The translations under genes were made by a program, and so were the position numbers. DNA of 64,000 nt from an uncultured Sphingomonadales bacterium (lineage in GTDB: Bacteria; Pseudomonadota; Alphaproteobacteria; Sphingomonadales; Sphingomonadaceae). The stretch is taken from contig CAINGT010000007.1 in the NCBI GenBank assembly GCA_903848655.1, forward strand, positions 1-64,000, written 5' to 3'. Position 1 is the first letter of the stretch, and each line of letters starts with the position of its first letter. Of this stretch, positions 35,178-43,750 are shown piece after piece. The notes beneath the pieces were generated by a model that did not search any database, was not told the origin of the DNA, and worked only from the letters and a program-made list of their open reading frames with translations.

Positions 35178-35564
35178 TCAGGCCGCGCCCTGATCGCCAA
35201 ACGCCCACATCCGTTCCAGGTTGTAAAACGAGCGCACTTCGGGGCGGAACACGTGCACCACCACATCGCCTGCATCGATCAGCACCCAGTCGGCGGCGGG
35301 CAACCCTTCGATCCGCGCATGGCCATAGCCGCCGTGCTTGACCCGCTCGGCCAGTTTCTGCGCCATCGCAGCGACTTGCCGGGTTGACCGGCCCGAAGCG
35401 ATTACCATGAAATCGGCGATGCTGCTTTTGCCTTCAAGCGGGATCGACACGACATCGACCGCCTGATCGTCATCAAGCGATTGCAGCACCAGATCGTGCA
35501 GATTGGCCGGGGCGGGGCGAAGGGCGGGGCTGGCATCGGCCAGAATGGGCTGAACGGTGGTCAT
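35178..35564 (-). CDS. rsfS: Ribosomal silencing factor RsfS
   Basis: A 128-residue RsfS/DUF143 protein (DDQAVDVVSIPLEGKSSIADFMVIASGRSTRQVAAMAQ..., DWVLIDAGDVVVHVFRPEVRSFYNLERMW). It binds uL14 and prevents subunit joining during starvation. Its ATG overlaps the nadD stop (ATGA). The nadD-rsfS-rlmH order is widely conserved. Confidence 0.96.
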   Translation of the reverse strand: MTTVQPILADASPALRPAPANLHDLVLQSLDDDQAVDVVSIPLEGKSSIADFMVIASGRSTRQVAAMAQKLAERVKHGGYGHARIEGLPAADWVLIDAGDVVVHVFRPEVRSFYNLERMWAFGDQGAA

Positions 35565-36268
35565 GTGCGAATCTGGGTCTTCCCTGGTTGGAGGCAGTCA
35601 CTACGGTCGGTGCGGAGCACGCGATTGGTCAGCATGTCGCGCGGGGGTAGGGCAGGCGTCAGGCGATGCCAGTCGGGATCGGCGCTGCGGATAGCCGTGG
35701 CCGATAGCGGATCGGGATCGAATCGCAACCAATACAGCGCCGGAATGCCCAATCTTGCGCCCGGAGTGCCCGATATCGGCCGATCCTGCCCACGCCGCCG
35801 GCGCCAGCGGCGCAGCCAGGCCATGGCGGGGCCCGCCACAGCACTGCTATCATAGCCCGGACGCGCGATCACCGCAATCGGCATCAGCCGGGCGATTGTC
35901 CGCCAGTCGCGCCAGCGATGAAACTGTGCCAGATTGTCCGCCCCCATCAGCCAGACAAAGCGAAACCGCGGATAGCGCCGCTTGAGCGCGGCCAATGTCG
36001 CGACTGTATAGCGCGTGCCGAAGTCAGCCTCGATTGCGCTGACGCGGATGGGCAGGCCGCGCGCCATGGCCCGCGCCGATGCGGTGCGCGCGGTCAGACT
36101 GGCCATGCCCGCCAGCGGTTTGAGCACATTGCCGGGCGATACCAGCCACCACACTTCGTCCAGCCCCAGCGCGCCAAGCGCAAACCGGCTGATCCGGCGA
36201 TGCGCGCGATGCGCCGGGTTGAAACTGCCGCCCAGCAGTCCGATGGTCTTGCCGTGCGGAGCGAGAAT
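35561..36268 (-). CDS. nadD: Nicotinate-nucleotide adenylyltransferase with non-canonical start
   Basis: NadD adenylylates nicotinate mononucleotide in NAD synthesis. The nucleotidyl-transferase motif reads GLLGGSFNPAHRAHRRISRF, and WLMGADNLAQFHRWRDW follows. No ATG, GTG or TTG exists in frame between the proA stop (36287-36289) and this essential motif; the first GTG (36154) would remove it. The start must be unusual: ATT 36268 (AGGG six nt upstream) is chosen here, with CTG 36286/36283 as alternatives. With ATT the protein is 235 residues. C-terminal ISTTIRS-type motif is replaced by LSATAIRSADPD. It overlaps rsfS by 4 nt. Confidence 0.8.
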   Translation of the reverse strand: MLAPHGKTIGLLGGSFNPAHRAHRRISRFALGALGLDEVWWLVSPGNVLKPLAGMASLTARTASARAMARGLPIRVSAIEADFGTRYTVATLAALKRRYPRFRFVWLMGADNLAQFHRWRDWRTIARLMPIAVIARPGYDSSAVAGPAMAWLRRWRRRRGQDRPISGTPGARLGIPALYWLRFDPDPLSATAIRSADPDWHRLTPALPPRDMLTNRVLRTDRSDCLQPGKTQIRT

Positions 36269-36286
36269 GGAGCGCCCTGTCAGCAG

Positions 36287-37588
36287 TTAAGGCCGCACTT
36301 GGCCAGACCCGCGCACCAGCCATTTGTACGTCGTCAGCCCTTCGACCGCGACCGGACCGCGCGCATGCAGCCGCCCGGTGGCAATGCCGATTTCCGCGCC
36401 CAGCCCGAATTCGCCACCATCGGCATATTGGCTTGAGGCATTGTGCATCACGATGGCGCTATCGACTTCGCGCAAGAACCGTTCGGCCACTGCTGGATCG
36501 GCGGCGACCACGGCATCCGTATGCCCCGAACCATGCGCGGCAATATGCGCCAGCGCCGCATCCAGCCCATCGACCACCGCCACGGCGACAATGGCATCGA
36601 GATATTCGGTATCCCAGTCGGCATCGGTCGCGGGCAGAATGCGCGGATCGATGGCGCGCGCACGCGCATCGCCGCGCACTTCGCACCCGGCATTCAGCAG
36701 CGGCGCGATCAGCCCATGCGGATCGGGATAGCAGGCATCGACCAGCAGCGTTTCCATCGCCCCGCACACCCCGGTGCGGCGCAATTTGGCATTGAGCGCA
36801 ATCGCCGCCGCCATCGCCGGATCGGCGGAGCGATCAACATACGTATGATTGTTGCCATCGAGATGCGCCAGCACCGGCACGCGCGCATCGGCCTGCACGC
36901 GCGCCACCAGACTTTTGCCGCCGCGCGGCACGATCATGTCGATCAGCCCCGCCGCCGCGAGCAAAGCCCCCACCGCCGCGCGGTCTTGCGTCGGCAGCAA
37001 TTGCACCGCATCGGCGGGCACGCCACCTGCGGTCAACCCGGCGATCAGCGCGGCATGGATCGCGCGGTTGGAATGGACCGCCTCGGTCCCACCGCGCAGC
37101 AGCACGGCATTGCCCGCGCGAATGCACAGCGCCGCCGCATCGGCGGTAACATTGGGGCGGCTTTCATAAATGATGCCGATCACGCCGATGGGAATGCGCA
37201 CCCGTTCCAGCACCAGCCCGTTGGGCCGGGTGGTGCGATCAATCACGCTGCCGGTCGGATCGGGCAGCACCGCAACATCCGCCACGGCAGATGCCATCGC
37301 CTCCACCCGCGCCGCATCGAGCCGCAGCCGATCGAGCAGCGCGCCCGACAGCCCATTGGCCTGTGCCGTGGCATAATCGTGCGCATTGGCCGCGAGCACG
37401 TGCGGTGCCGCCGCGCGCAGGGAATTTGCCGCCAGCTTGAGCGCGGTTTCGCGCTGGTCTGCCGGAATCTGCGCCACGATGCCCTGCGCCACACGCGCCT
37501 GGCGAGCAAGCCGGTGGACCAGGTCGGTGACGGTTTCAGCGCCATCGACAGCGGCAGAAACGGTGGCGGTTTCAGCAAGAATTGTCAT
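36287..37588 (-). CDS. proA: Glutamate-5-semialdehyde dehydrogenase
   Basis: The 433-residue aldehyde-dehydrogenase-fold protein makes glutamate 5-semialdehyde for proline. The catalytic Cys lies in LRRTGVCGAMETLLVD; PIGVIGIIYESRPNVT and PRGGKSLVARVQ are ProA hallmarks. ATG 37588 (MTILAETATVSAAVDG) was chosen over 37666, whose extra 26 residues are not family-like. proB is not adjacent. It heads the minus-strand cluster ending at coq7. Confidence 0.95.
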   Translation of the reverse strand: MTILAETATVSAAVDGAETVTDLVHRLARQARVAQGIVAQIPADQRETALKLAANSLRAAAPHVLAANAHDYATAQANGLSGALLDRLRLDAARVEAMASAVADVAVLPDPTGSVIDRTTRPNGLVLERVRIPIGVIGIIYESRPNVTADAAALCIRAGNAVLLRGGTEAVHSNRAIHAALIAGLTAGGVPADAVQLLPTQDRAAVGALLAAAGLIDMIVPRGGKSLVARVQADARVPVLAHLDGNNHTYVDRSADPAMAAAIALNAKLRRTGVCGAMETLLVDACYPDPHGLIAPLLNAGCEVRGDARARAIDPRILPATDADWDTEYLDAIVAVAVVDGLDAALAHIAAHGSGHTDAVVAADPAVAERFLREVDSAIVMHNASSQYADGGEFGLGAEIGIATGRLHARGPVAVEGLTTYKWLVRGSGQVRP

Positions 37589-37861
37589 GAAGCGGCGCGT
37601 AGCAGAATCTCCGCCCAATGTCAGCCCCGCCCGAGTTAGACCGATTCGCGCGCTGCGCTGGAGCAACTTGACAAGCGCGGCCTCTGACCAATCCGCCGCA
37701 AATCTATCCGAATTGAACCGTTGGCCGTTTGTCAGGCACGGCCCATCGATTCCACCCCCGTCGGCTAGTGCCCTGCGCGCGCGACACCCCTAAGCGCGGC
37801 GAGCATTTGGTGAGGCCATTCCCCAAGGGGTTGCGGGCGGCCACCGGGTGCAACGACAGGG

Positions 37862-39124
37862 GTGCCCCGCTTGCCAGGCCGTCATACCAACAACCCGCGG
37901 GTCGCCGCGCGTCGGCAACCGGGCGTTCGGCCGGTTAGCCGTTTGGCGCAGTGGCAGGACCGCATCGGTGAATGGCGCAGCGATCTGGCCGCGCGCATGG
38001 TTCGCTGGTTTCCGCAACGCGAATTTTTCATGCGCACCGACGGCCATGTGCGGTTTGTGCGCGTATCGACCCGGTTTCAGGCGAGCATCGCGGCAGCGCT
38101 GGGTGCGGCGGCGATGGTGTGGCTGGGGGTAATTGGCTGGGCGCTGCTCGGGCAGTTTCTGATCGGGTCCAACCACCGTTCGCTGCTTGACCGCGAAGCG
38201 GCGGTCGCCAGCGCCGAATCGCGGGTATCGCGCTATCGCGGCAATCTGGATGCGGTTTCCGCCGATCTTAAGCGGCGGCAGGATCTGCTGGAAAAGGCTG
38301 TCCAAAGCGTGATCGGCCCGATTCCCGATGCCCTGCCCAAAGGCACGGTCAGCGACAGTTCGGGCGAAACTGCCAAAACGGTGAACAAGATTTCGCAAGT
38401 CATGCCCGAAGCGGGTGGCCTTGCGCGGATCGAGGCGCGCCAGATTGCCTTTGCCGAACGGCTGACGCGGTTTGCCGATGATCGTGCCAGCGCCGCCAGC
38501 GGTGCGATGCGCAAAGTGGGGCTGAACCCGGCCACGCTCGTTGCCGCCGATGCGCTGGCCGAAGGGGGTCCGCTGATTCGGTTGGGCGATGGCGCGAGTG
38601 GCCCGCTCGATCCGCGCTTTTTGCGCCTGGCTGCCAGCCTTGGCCGGATGGGCGCGCTCAACACCGGGCTGGCGCATGTGCCCAATGCGATGCCCGCGCG
38701 GTTTGATTACATTTCTTCCGGGTTTGGCGTGCGCACCGATCCGATCGAGGGCGGCGCGGCGTTTCACCCCGGGCTCGATTTCAAAGGGCCAAAGGGCGCT
38801 CCGATTTACGCCGCCGCCAGTGGCGTGGTCAGCTTCACCGGGCAGCGCCAGGGTTATGGCAATTGTGTCGAGGTCAGCCATGGCAACGGGCTGATTACCC
38901 GCTATGCGCATATGTCGCGCATTATCGCGCGCGCGGGCAGCCAAGTCGTCGCCGGGTCGGTGATCGGTGCGATTGGCAGCACTGGGCGCTCGACCGGGCC
39001 GCATCTGCATTTCGAAGTGCGTATCAACGACCGTCCGGTCAATCCACGCCCGTTCCTAGAGGCTCCCTTGCCCCATGTTTTCCAAAAAAACCGCACCCCC
39101 GTCGGGAACTCAGACCATGGCTAA
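37862..39124 (+). CDS. M23 family metallopeptidase (membrane-anchored)
   Basis: A 420-residue protein from GTG 37862 with a cytoplasmic basic head, one TM (about 78-102, IAAALGAAAMVWLGVIGWALL) and a coiled-coil (SLLDREAAVASAESRVSRYRGNLDAVSADLKRR). The C-terminal LytM domain has an intact zinc site (HPGLDF and HLHFEV). It probably cleaves peptidoglycan cross-bridges. Its 3' end overlaps the bactofilin gene by 50 nt, a pairing widespread in bacteria where bactofilin positions the M23 peptidase for cell-shape control. The start is uncertain; ATG 38008 is possible. Confidence 0.9.
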   Translation: MPRLPGRHTNNPRVAARRQPGVRPVSRLAQWQDRIGEWRSDLAARMVRWFPQREFFMRTDGHVRFVRVSTRFQASIAAALGAAAMVWLGVIGWALLGQFLIGSNHRSLLDREAAVASAESRVSRYRGNLDAVSADLKRRQDLLEKAVQSVIGPIPDALPKGTVSDSSGETAKTVNKISQVMPEAGGLARIEARQIAFAERLTRFADDRASAASGAMRKVGLNPATLVAADALAEGGPLIRLGDGASGPLDPRFLRLAASLGRMGALNTGLAHVPNAMPARFDYISSGFGVRTDPIEGGAAFHPGLDFKGPKGAPIYAAASGVVSFTGQRQGYGNCVEVSHGNGLITRYAHMSRIIARAGSQVVAGSVIGAIGSTGRSTGPHLHFEVRINDRPVNPRPFLEAPLPHVFQKNRTPVGNSDHG

Positions 39125-39479
39125 CCGCAGCAATGAGCCAAGCTTTTCGGTGCTTGGTGCCGATCTGACTTTGCGCGGCAGCCTTACCGCCGCTGCCGAT
39201 CTGCATATCGACGGCACGATTGAAGGTGATGTCGAATGCAAATCGCTGGTGCAGGGTGAAGGCAGCACGATCAACGGGTCGATCCGCGCCGATGCCGTCC
39301 GCCTCGCCGGAACGCTGACTGGCCCGGTTGACGCCGCCCAAGTGGTGATCTTGCGCACCGCCACCGTGCGCGGCGATGTCCGTTATGACACGCTGACCAT
39401 CGAACAAGGCGCCCATGTCGAAGGCACATTCTCCCGCCGCGACGGCGGCGGCAGCCCCGGCCTTGCCCTCCTCGGCTAA
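39075..39479 (+). CDS. bacA: Bactofilin (polymer-forming cytoskeletal protein)
   Basis: The 134-residue protein contains the bactofilin beta-helix (about 25-120; FSVLGADLTLRGSLTAAADLHIDGTIEGDVEC, HVEGTFSRR) flanked by short disordered ends. It self-assembles into membrane-associated filaments. It overlaps the M23 peptidase gene; an inner ATG (39117) is an alternative start. A shared repeat/terminator follows at 39487. Confidence 0.94.
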   Translation: MFSKKTAPPSGTQTMANRSNEPSFSVLGADLTLRGSLTAAADLHIDGTIEGDVECKSLVQGEGSTINGSIRADAVRLAGTLTGPVDAAQVVILRTATVRGDVRYDTLTIEQGAHVEGTFSRRDGGGSPGLALLG

Positions 39480-39486
39480 CCTGTCA

Positions 39487-39531
39487 TAAAAAAGCCCCCG
39501 CCCCTTCAGGGGAGGGGGCTGGGGGTGGGGC
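39487..39531 (-). terminator. Repeat-type terminator (minus strand), ends trcR
   Basis: Hairpin AGCCCCC-g-CCCC-TTCA-GGGG-a-GGGGGCT (39493-39520). On the minus strand it is followed by Ts (39493-39488), terminating the trcR transcript; it also lies just past bacA on the plus strand. With its C-rich flank it is nearly identical to 58006-58049, so it is a dispersed repeat. Confidence 0.8.
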
Positions 39532-39560
39532 CTCTCGGCTTGCGACGAGCGCGCCCCCGA

Positions 39561-40268
39561 TCAACTATCCGAAATCCCTTCGGCCCGGCGCGCGGCAAGC
39601 CAGGCGGCGGCTTCGGCTTCTTGCGCAGCCTGGCTGGCGACGCGGGTATGGGCATCGCGTTCAGCGCGCAGTTCTTCGATCAGCGCATCGCGGTCAGACC
39701 CCAACCGCGTATTCGCAGCCGCTTCATCTTCGGCCACGCCCGCCTTGCGCGCCACTTTGGCGACCAGCGCATCGAGTTCGCGCTGCGAACACAGCCCCAG
39801 CGTAACCGGGTCTTTGGGGTTGATATTGCTGATATTCCAATGGCTGCGATCCCGGATCGCGGCAATGGTGTTGCGCGTGGTGCCGATCAATTTGCCGATT
39901 TGCGCATCGGAAATGTCCGAATGGTGGCGCAAAATCCACGCAATGCCATCGGGCTTGTCCTGACGCTTTGACACCGGGGTATAGCGCGGGCCTTTGGTGC
40001 GGTTAAGCGACAGCGGCGCGCGCTGCATCTTGAGCCGGTAAGTGGCACTGGCCTGGCCTCGTTCGATTTCGCCCTGGGTCAATTCACCCGAATGCAGCGG
40101 ATCGCGCCCGGTATATTTCGACCCGGCGAGATCATCCGCCATCGCCTGCACTTCCAGAATATGCAGGCCGCAGAATTCCGAAATTTGTTCAAATGTCAGT
40201 GCGGTGTTGTCGACCAGCCACGATGCGGTGGCATGAGGCATCAACGGATATGTGGGCTGCTGGCTCAC
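39561..40268 (-). CDS. trcR: DUF1013 / TrcR cell-cycle transcriptional regulator
   Basis: The 235-residue protein matches DUF1013 throughout: ATASWLVDNTALTFEQISEFCGLHILEVQAMADD, DPLHSGELTQGEIERG, DGIAWILRHHSDISDAQIGKLIGTTRNTIAAIRDRSHWN (an HTH region). In Caulobacter TrcR is a cell-cycle regulator. The C-terminal part is a charged helix. GTG 40268 follows AAGAGGTCC and gives the family-typical N-terminus. An extension to 40943 runs through non-coding sequence and opposite DUF1192 and was rejected. Confidence 0.88.
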   Translation of the reverse strand: MSQQPTYPLMPHATASWLVDNTALTFEQISEFCGLHILEVQAMADDLAGSKYTGRDPLHSGELTQGEIERGQASATYRLKMQRAPLSLNRTKGPRYTPVSKRQDKPDGIAWILRHHSDISDAQIGKLIGTTRNTIAAIRDRSHWNISNINPKDPVTLGLCSQRELDALVAKVARKAGVAEDEAAANTRLGSDRDALIEELRAERDAHTRVASQAAQEAEAAAWLAARRAEGISDS

Positions 40269-40530
40269 CAGGACCTCTTTGTCAAAAGGCGCAATTGTCA
40301 AAAAAAGCGCACAAACAATAATGGCCGCCCTTGCCGGACGGCCTCGATAGCAGCGGTGTAGGGGACCGCGCCGCAAACGGCAAGCCGAAATGGCGCATGA
40401 CCGCAGCGCCGGGCGGTGGTGCCGCGCGTGATCGGCATGGGATGGCGCGCCCACCCGCGCGGTTGTTTGCGGTATCGCGTCGCTGTGACAGGTTGACAGC
40501 GCAAAGGAAGGCGGCAGAGTAGGCCATGCG

Positions 40531-40758
40531 ATGAACAGCGATGATCGCCCGCGCCCTTCGGGGGATCTGGCCAGCCGCCTGGCAAGCGAATCGCTCGACC
40601 ATTTTTCGCTCGATGAACTGGCGCTGCGGATCACGCTGCTCGAAGCGGAAATCGCGCGGGTTGGCGCGCACCGGGATCGGGCGCGCGCGCACCGCTCCGC
40701 CGCAGACGCGCTGTTCGCGCGGGGTTCGACCGCCCCGCCCGCGGCCTCCGGATCATGA
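40531..40758 (+). CDS. DUF1192 family protein
   Basis: This small 75-residue protein has the DUF1192 core SLDELALRITLLEAEIARVGAHRDRARAHRSAADALF, a short coiled coil. DUF1192 is widespread in alphaproteobacteria and of unknown function. It lies upstream of clpA in the same direction, 228 bp away, and divergent from trcR. Confidence 0.85.
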   Translation: MNSDDRPRPSGDLASRLASESLDHFSLDELALRITLLEAEIARVGAHRDRARAHRSAADALFARGSTAPPAASGS

Positions 40759-40943
40759 ACCGCGCCCCGCCCCTTACCGTGCGCGGGTGCAATGACCATA
40801 TGGCTGTGTGCCCGCTGGACGGCGCGGATCGCAAGGACCGTGCTGTTTGGTACAATCGCGCATATCGCGCTCCAGCGTTGGTCAATCGCCAACGCCTGGA
40901 CCGTGCCATGCAAACCATCCCCTCGCGGGATTCCACCCGGCAC

Positions 40944-40961
40944 CCGGGCGTTCGCGCCCGG
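40944..40961 (+). other. UUCG-tetraloop hairpin in clpA leader
   Basis: CCGGGCG-TTCG-CGCCCGG is a perfect 7-bp stem capped with a stable UUCG loop, 26 bp before the clpA ATG. There is no T-run, so it is more likely a 5'-UTR structure than a terminator. The remaining DUF1192-clpA gap (40759-40943) shows nothing clear. Confidence 0.55.
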
Positions 40962-40986
40962 CCTGCCCGTTTGAAGAGCGCGTATT

Positions 40987-43341
40987 ATGCCCAGCTTTGC
41001 CCAAAGCCTTGAAAAGACGCTTCATGCCGCGCTCGCCAATGCATCAGAGCGCAGCCACGAATATGCGACGCTCGAACATTTGCTGCTCGCGCTGATCGAT
41101 GACAGCGACGCGGCGCAAGTGATGCAGGCCTGCGGGGTCGATCTGGGTGATCTGGGCGATGTCGTGCGCCAGTATCTCGATCAGGAATATCAGTCGCTCA
41201 AAACGCAGGACAAGGCCGATCCGCAGCCCACCGCCGGGTTTCAGCGGGTGATCCAGCGCGCGATCCTGCATGTCCAGTCATCGGGCAAAGACACTGTGAC
41301 CGGGGCCAATGTGCTGGTCGCGCTGTTTTCCGAACGCGATTCCTATGCGGTCTATTTCTTGCAGCAGCAGGATATGAGCCGGCTCGACGCGGTGAGCTAT
41401 ATCAGCCACGGTATCGGCAAAGGCGGGCGGCAAGTCGAAACCCGCACCCCCAAAGGGGCCGAGGAAGAAGCGCCCAAACCCGAAGAAAAGCAGGAAACCA
41501 AAGCCAACAAGAAAGAATCGGCGCTCGACCAGTTCTGCGTCAACCTCAATGAGAAGGCGCTGCGGGGCAAAGTCGATCCCTTGATCGGGCGCGGGCCGGA
41601 AGTCGACCGTACGATCCAGATCTTGTGCCGCCGGTCAAAGAACAACCCGCTCTATGTCGGTGATCCGGGCGTGGGCAAGACCGCGATTGCCGAAGGCCTC
41701 GCGCGCAAGATTGTCGAGGGCGAAGTGCCCGAAGTCCTGGCCAAAGCGGTGATCTATTCGCTCGACATGGGCAGCCTCTTGGCAGGCACGCGCTATCGCG
41801 GCGATTTTGAAGAGCGGCTCAAACAAGTCGTCAGCGAGCTGGAAAAAATGCCGCACGCGATCTTGTTCATCGATGAAATCCACACCGTGATCGGTGCGGG
41901 CGCGACCAGCGGCGGGGCGATGGATGCATCGAACTTGCTCAAACCCGCGTTGTCGGGCGGCACGATCCGCTGCATCGGATCGACCACGTACAAGGAATTC
42001 CGCAACCATTTCGAAAAAGACCGCGCGCTGCTGCGCCGGTTCCAGAAGATCGATGTCAACGAACCGAGCGTTGAAGACACGATCAAGATCCTCAAAGGCT
42101 TGCGCACCGCGTTCGAAGAACACCACAAAGTGCGCTATACGCCCGATGCGATCAAAAGCGCGGTCGAGCTGTCGGCGCGCTATATCAATGACCGCAAATT
42201 GCCCGACAAAGCCATCGACGTGATCGACGAAGTCGGCGCGATGCAGATGCTCGTGCCGCCGTCCAAGCGCAAGAAAACGATCACCGCGCGCGAAATCGAA
42301 CAAGTGATCGCGACAATGGCGCGCATCCCGCCCAAGTCGGTCAGTTCGGATGACAAGCGCGTGCTCGAACACCTTGAGCGCGACTTGAAGCGGCTGGTGT
42401 TCGGTCAGGACAAGGCCATCGAGGTCTTGGCCAGCGCGATGAAGCTGAGCCGCGCGGGCTTGCGCGATCCGGAAAAGCCCATCGGCTCGTTCCTGTTTTC
42501 CGGCCCGACCGGCGTCGGCAAGACCGAAGTCGCGCGCAGTCTGGCGCAGATCATGGGGATCCCGCTGCAACGGTTCGACATGTCCGAATATATGGAGCGC
42601 CATTCGATCAGCCGTCTGATCGGTGCCCCGCCGGGCTATGTCGGGTTCGATCAGGGCGGGTTGTTGACCGATGCCATCGACCAGCAACCGCATTGCGTGC
42701 TGCTGCTCGATGAAATCGAAAAGGCGCACCCCGATCTGTTCAATATCCTGTTGCAAGTGATGGACAATGGCCGTCTGACCGACCACCACGGCAAGACCGT
42801 CGATTTCCGCAATGTCGTGCTGGTGATGACGACCAATGCCGGGGCATCGGACATGGCGCGGCAGGGAATCGGGTTTGGCGACGTGTCAAAGGCCGATGCC
42901 GGCGATGAAGCGGTCAAGCGGCTGTTCACCCCCGAATTCCGCAACCGGCTCGATGCCATCGTGCCGTTCGGCTATCTGCCGCCCGAAGTTGTCAGCCGGG
43001 TGGTGGACAAGTTCATCCTGCAACTCGAACTGCAACTCGCCGATCAGAACGTGCACATCCAGTTCGACAGCGATGCGCGCGCGTGGCTGGCCAAACAGGG
43101 CTATGACAAAATGTATGGCGCCCGCCCGATGGCGCGGGTGATTCAGGAAAAGGTCAAAAAGCCACTGGCCGAAGAATTGCTGTTCGGCAAATTGGCCAAT
43201 GGCGGCGAAGTCCACGTCAGCCTGAAAGACGACGCACTGTCGTTTGAACTGACCCCCGCCGCGCCCAAGCTCGTCAAACAGCGCGCCCGCAAAGGCAAAG
43301 CCACCAACACCACGCCGGAACCGAACACTGACGACGCCTGA
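40987..43341 (+). CDS. clpA: ATP-dependent Clp protease ATP-binding subunit ClpA
   Basis: A 784-residue Hsp100: N-domain (1-150), AAA1 with GDPGVGKTAIAEG and Walker B ILFIDEIHT, AAA2 with GPTGVGKTEVARS and VLLLDEIEKAH. The IGF loop needed to dock on ClpP lies in RQGIGFGDV. A short basic/Thr tail (KQRARKGKATNTTPE) ends it. It unfolds substrates, including N-degron proteins, for ClpP. The N-degron adaptor gene clpS, usually just upstream in alphaproteobacteria, is not found in the 228-bp gap. Confidence 0.97.
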   Translation: MPSFAQSLEKTLHAALANASERSHEYATLEHLLLALIDDSDAAQVMQACGVDLGDLGDVVRQYLDQEYQSLKTQDKADPQPTAGFQRVIQRAILHVQSSGKDTVTGANVLVALFSERDSYAVYFLQQQDMSRLDAVSYISHGIGKGGRQVETRTPKGAEEEAPKPEEKQETKANKKESALDQFCVNLNEKALRGKVDPLIGRGPEVDRTIQILCRRSKNNPLYVGDPGVGKTAIAEGLARKIVEGEVPEVLAKAVIYSLDMGSLLAGTRYRGDFEERLKQVVSELEKMPHAILFIDEIHTVIGAGATSGGAMDASNLLKPALSGGTIRCIGSTTYKEFRNHFEKDRALLRRFQKIDVNEPSVEDTIKILKGLRTAFEEHHKVRYTPDAIKSAVELSARYINDRKLPDKAIDVIDEVGAMQMLVPPSKRKKTITAREIEQVIATMARIPPKSVSSDDKRVLEHLERDLKRLVFGQDKAIEVLASAMKLSRAGLRDPEKPIGSFLFSGPTGVGKTEVARSLAQIMGIPLQRFDMSEYMERHSISRLIGAPPGYVGFDQGGLLTDAIDQQPHCVLLLDEIEKAHPDLFNILLQVMDNGRLTDHHGKTVDFRNVVLVMTTNAGASDMARQGIGFGDVSKADAGDEAVKRLFTPEFRNRLDAIVPFGYLPPEVVSRVVDKFILQLELQLADQNVHIQFDSDARAWLAKQGYDKMYGARPMARVIQEKVKKPLAEELLFGKLANGGEVHVSLKDDALSFELTPAAPKLVKQRARKGKATNTTPEPNTDDA

Positions 43342-43360
43342 TGCCCCGGCCGGCGCCGTG

Positions 43361-43382
43361 ATCCCCCATTGTGCCGGGGGAT
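43361..43382 (+). terminator. Probable terminator after clpA
   Basis: ATCCCCC ... GGGGGAT forms a 7-bp stem with an 8-nt loop, 20 bp after the clpA stop. The U-tract is weak (CGGTTTTTAC about 10 bp later), so efficiency is uncertain. Confidence 0.5.
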
Positions 43383-43418
43383 TCACACGCCGGTTTTTAC
43401 CTCCGGTGGCCTGAGGCT

Positions 43419-43487
43419 CGCAATAAATCACGCGAAAACAAAGACTCAGGAGCGGAATGCGATGCAATCTAATCGCATTCCGCTCTA
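43419..43487 (+). repeat. Partial RIME-like palindromic repeat (end of B plus A)
   Basis: This matches the last half of domain B (CGCAATAAATCACGCGAAAA...) and all of palindromic domain A (GCGGAATGCGA ... TCGCATTCCGC), in the same orientation as the tamA copy. The first ~34 bp of B are missing. It lies between clpA and the bchC promoter in the 409-bp gap 43342-43750; the stretch 43488-43657 shows no recognisable gene. Confidence 0.85.
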
Positions 43488-43657
43488 AGCGCGACTCATA
43501 CCTCCCGCCCCGCCTCGCCACCCTGATTCGCTGCTATATCCCCTGCCTTTGCGCGGGGCGTGCGGCGCATGGTGATGGGCCCATGTGCGAATTTGCTGGC
43601 GCGATTGGTGCTGGATGAAGTGTTGCGCCGATAATCGTGGGGACTCGATAATCCCAC

Positions 43658-43701
43658 TGTCCAAACTTATTGACAATCAAATCTGTCCAGATACAAGTAC
43701 A
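43658..43701. promoter_or_regulatory. Tandem PpsR/CrtJ operators upstream of bchC
   Basis: Two exact TGT-N12-ACA palindromes: 43658-43675 and 43684-43701, separated by 8 bp. This is the arrangement recognised cooperatively by the PpsR/CrtJ repressor at bch and crt promoters, well studied at Rhodobacter bchC. They overlap the -35 and -10 elements, so repression under high oxygen or light is expected. The ppsR gene is not in the window. Confidence 0.9.
43670..43697 (+). promoter_or_regulatory. Probable sigma-70 promoter of bchCXYZ-pufBALMC
   Basis: TTGACA (43670-43675) lies in the first PpsR palindrome and, after a 16-bp spacer, TACAAG (43692-43697) in the second. Transcription would start near 43704, about 47 nt before the bchC GTG. 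The promoter is inferred by motif; the -10 matches 4 of 6. Confidence 0.7.
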
Positions 43702-43750
43702 CATGACAACGGGGTTCGGTCTGAACTTCGGGGGGACGGGGGATGTGCGT

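Noticed and set aside
40755-41012. 85-codon plus frame before clpA
   Set aside because: No ribosome binding site or homology, overlaps the clpA start; checked for ClpS and found unlike it.
41635-42789. 384-codon minus-strand frame opposite clpA
   Set aside because: Complement of the conserved AAA domains; no independent evidence.
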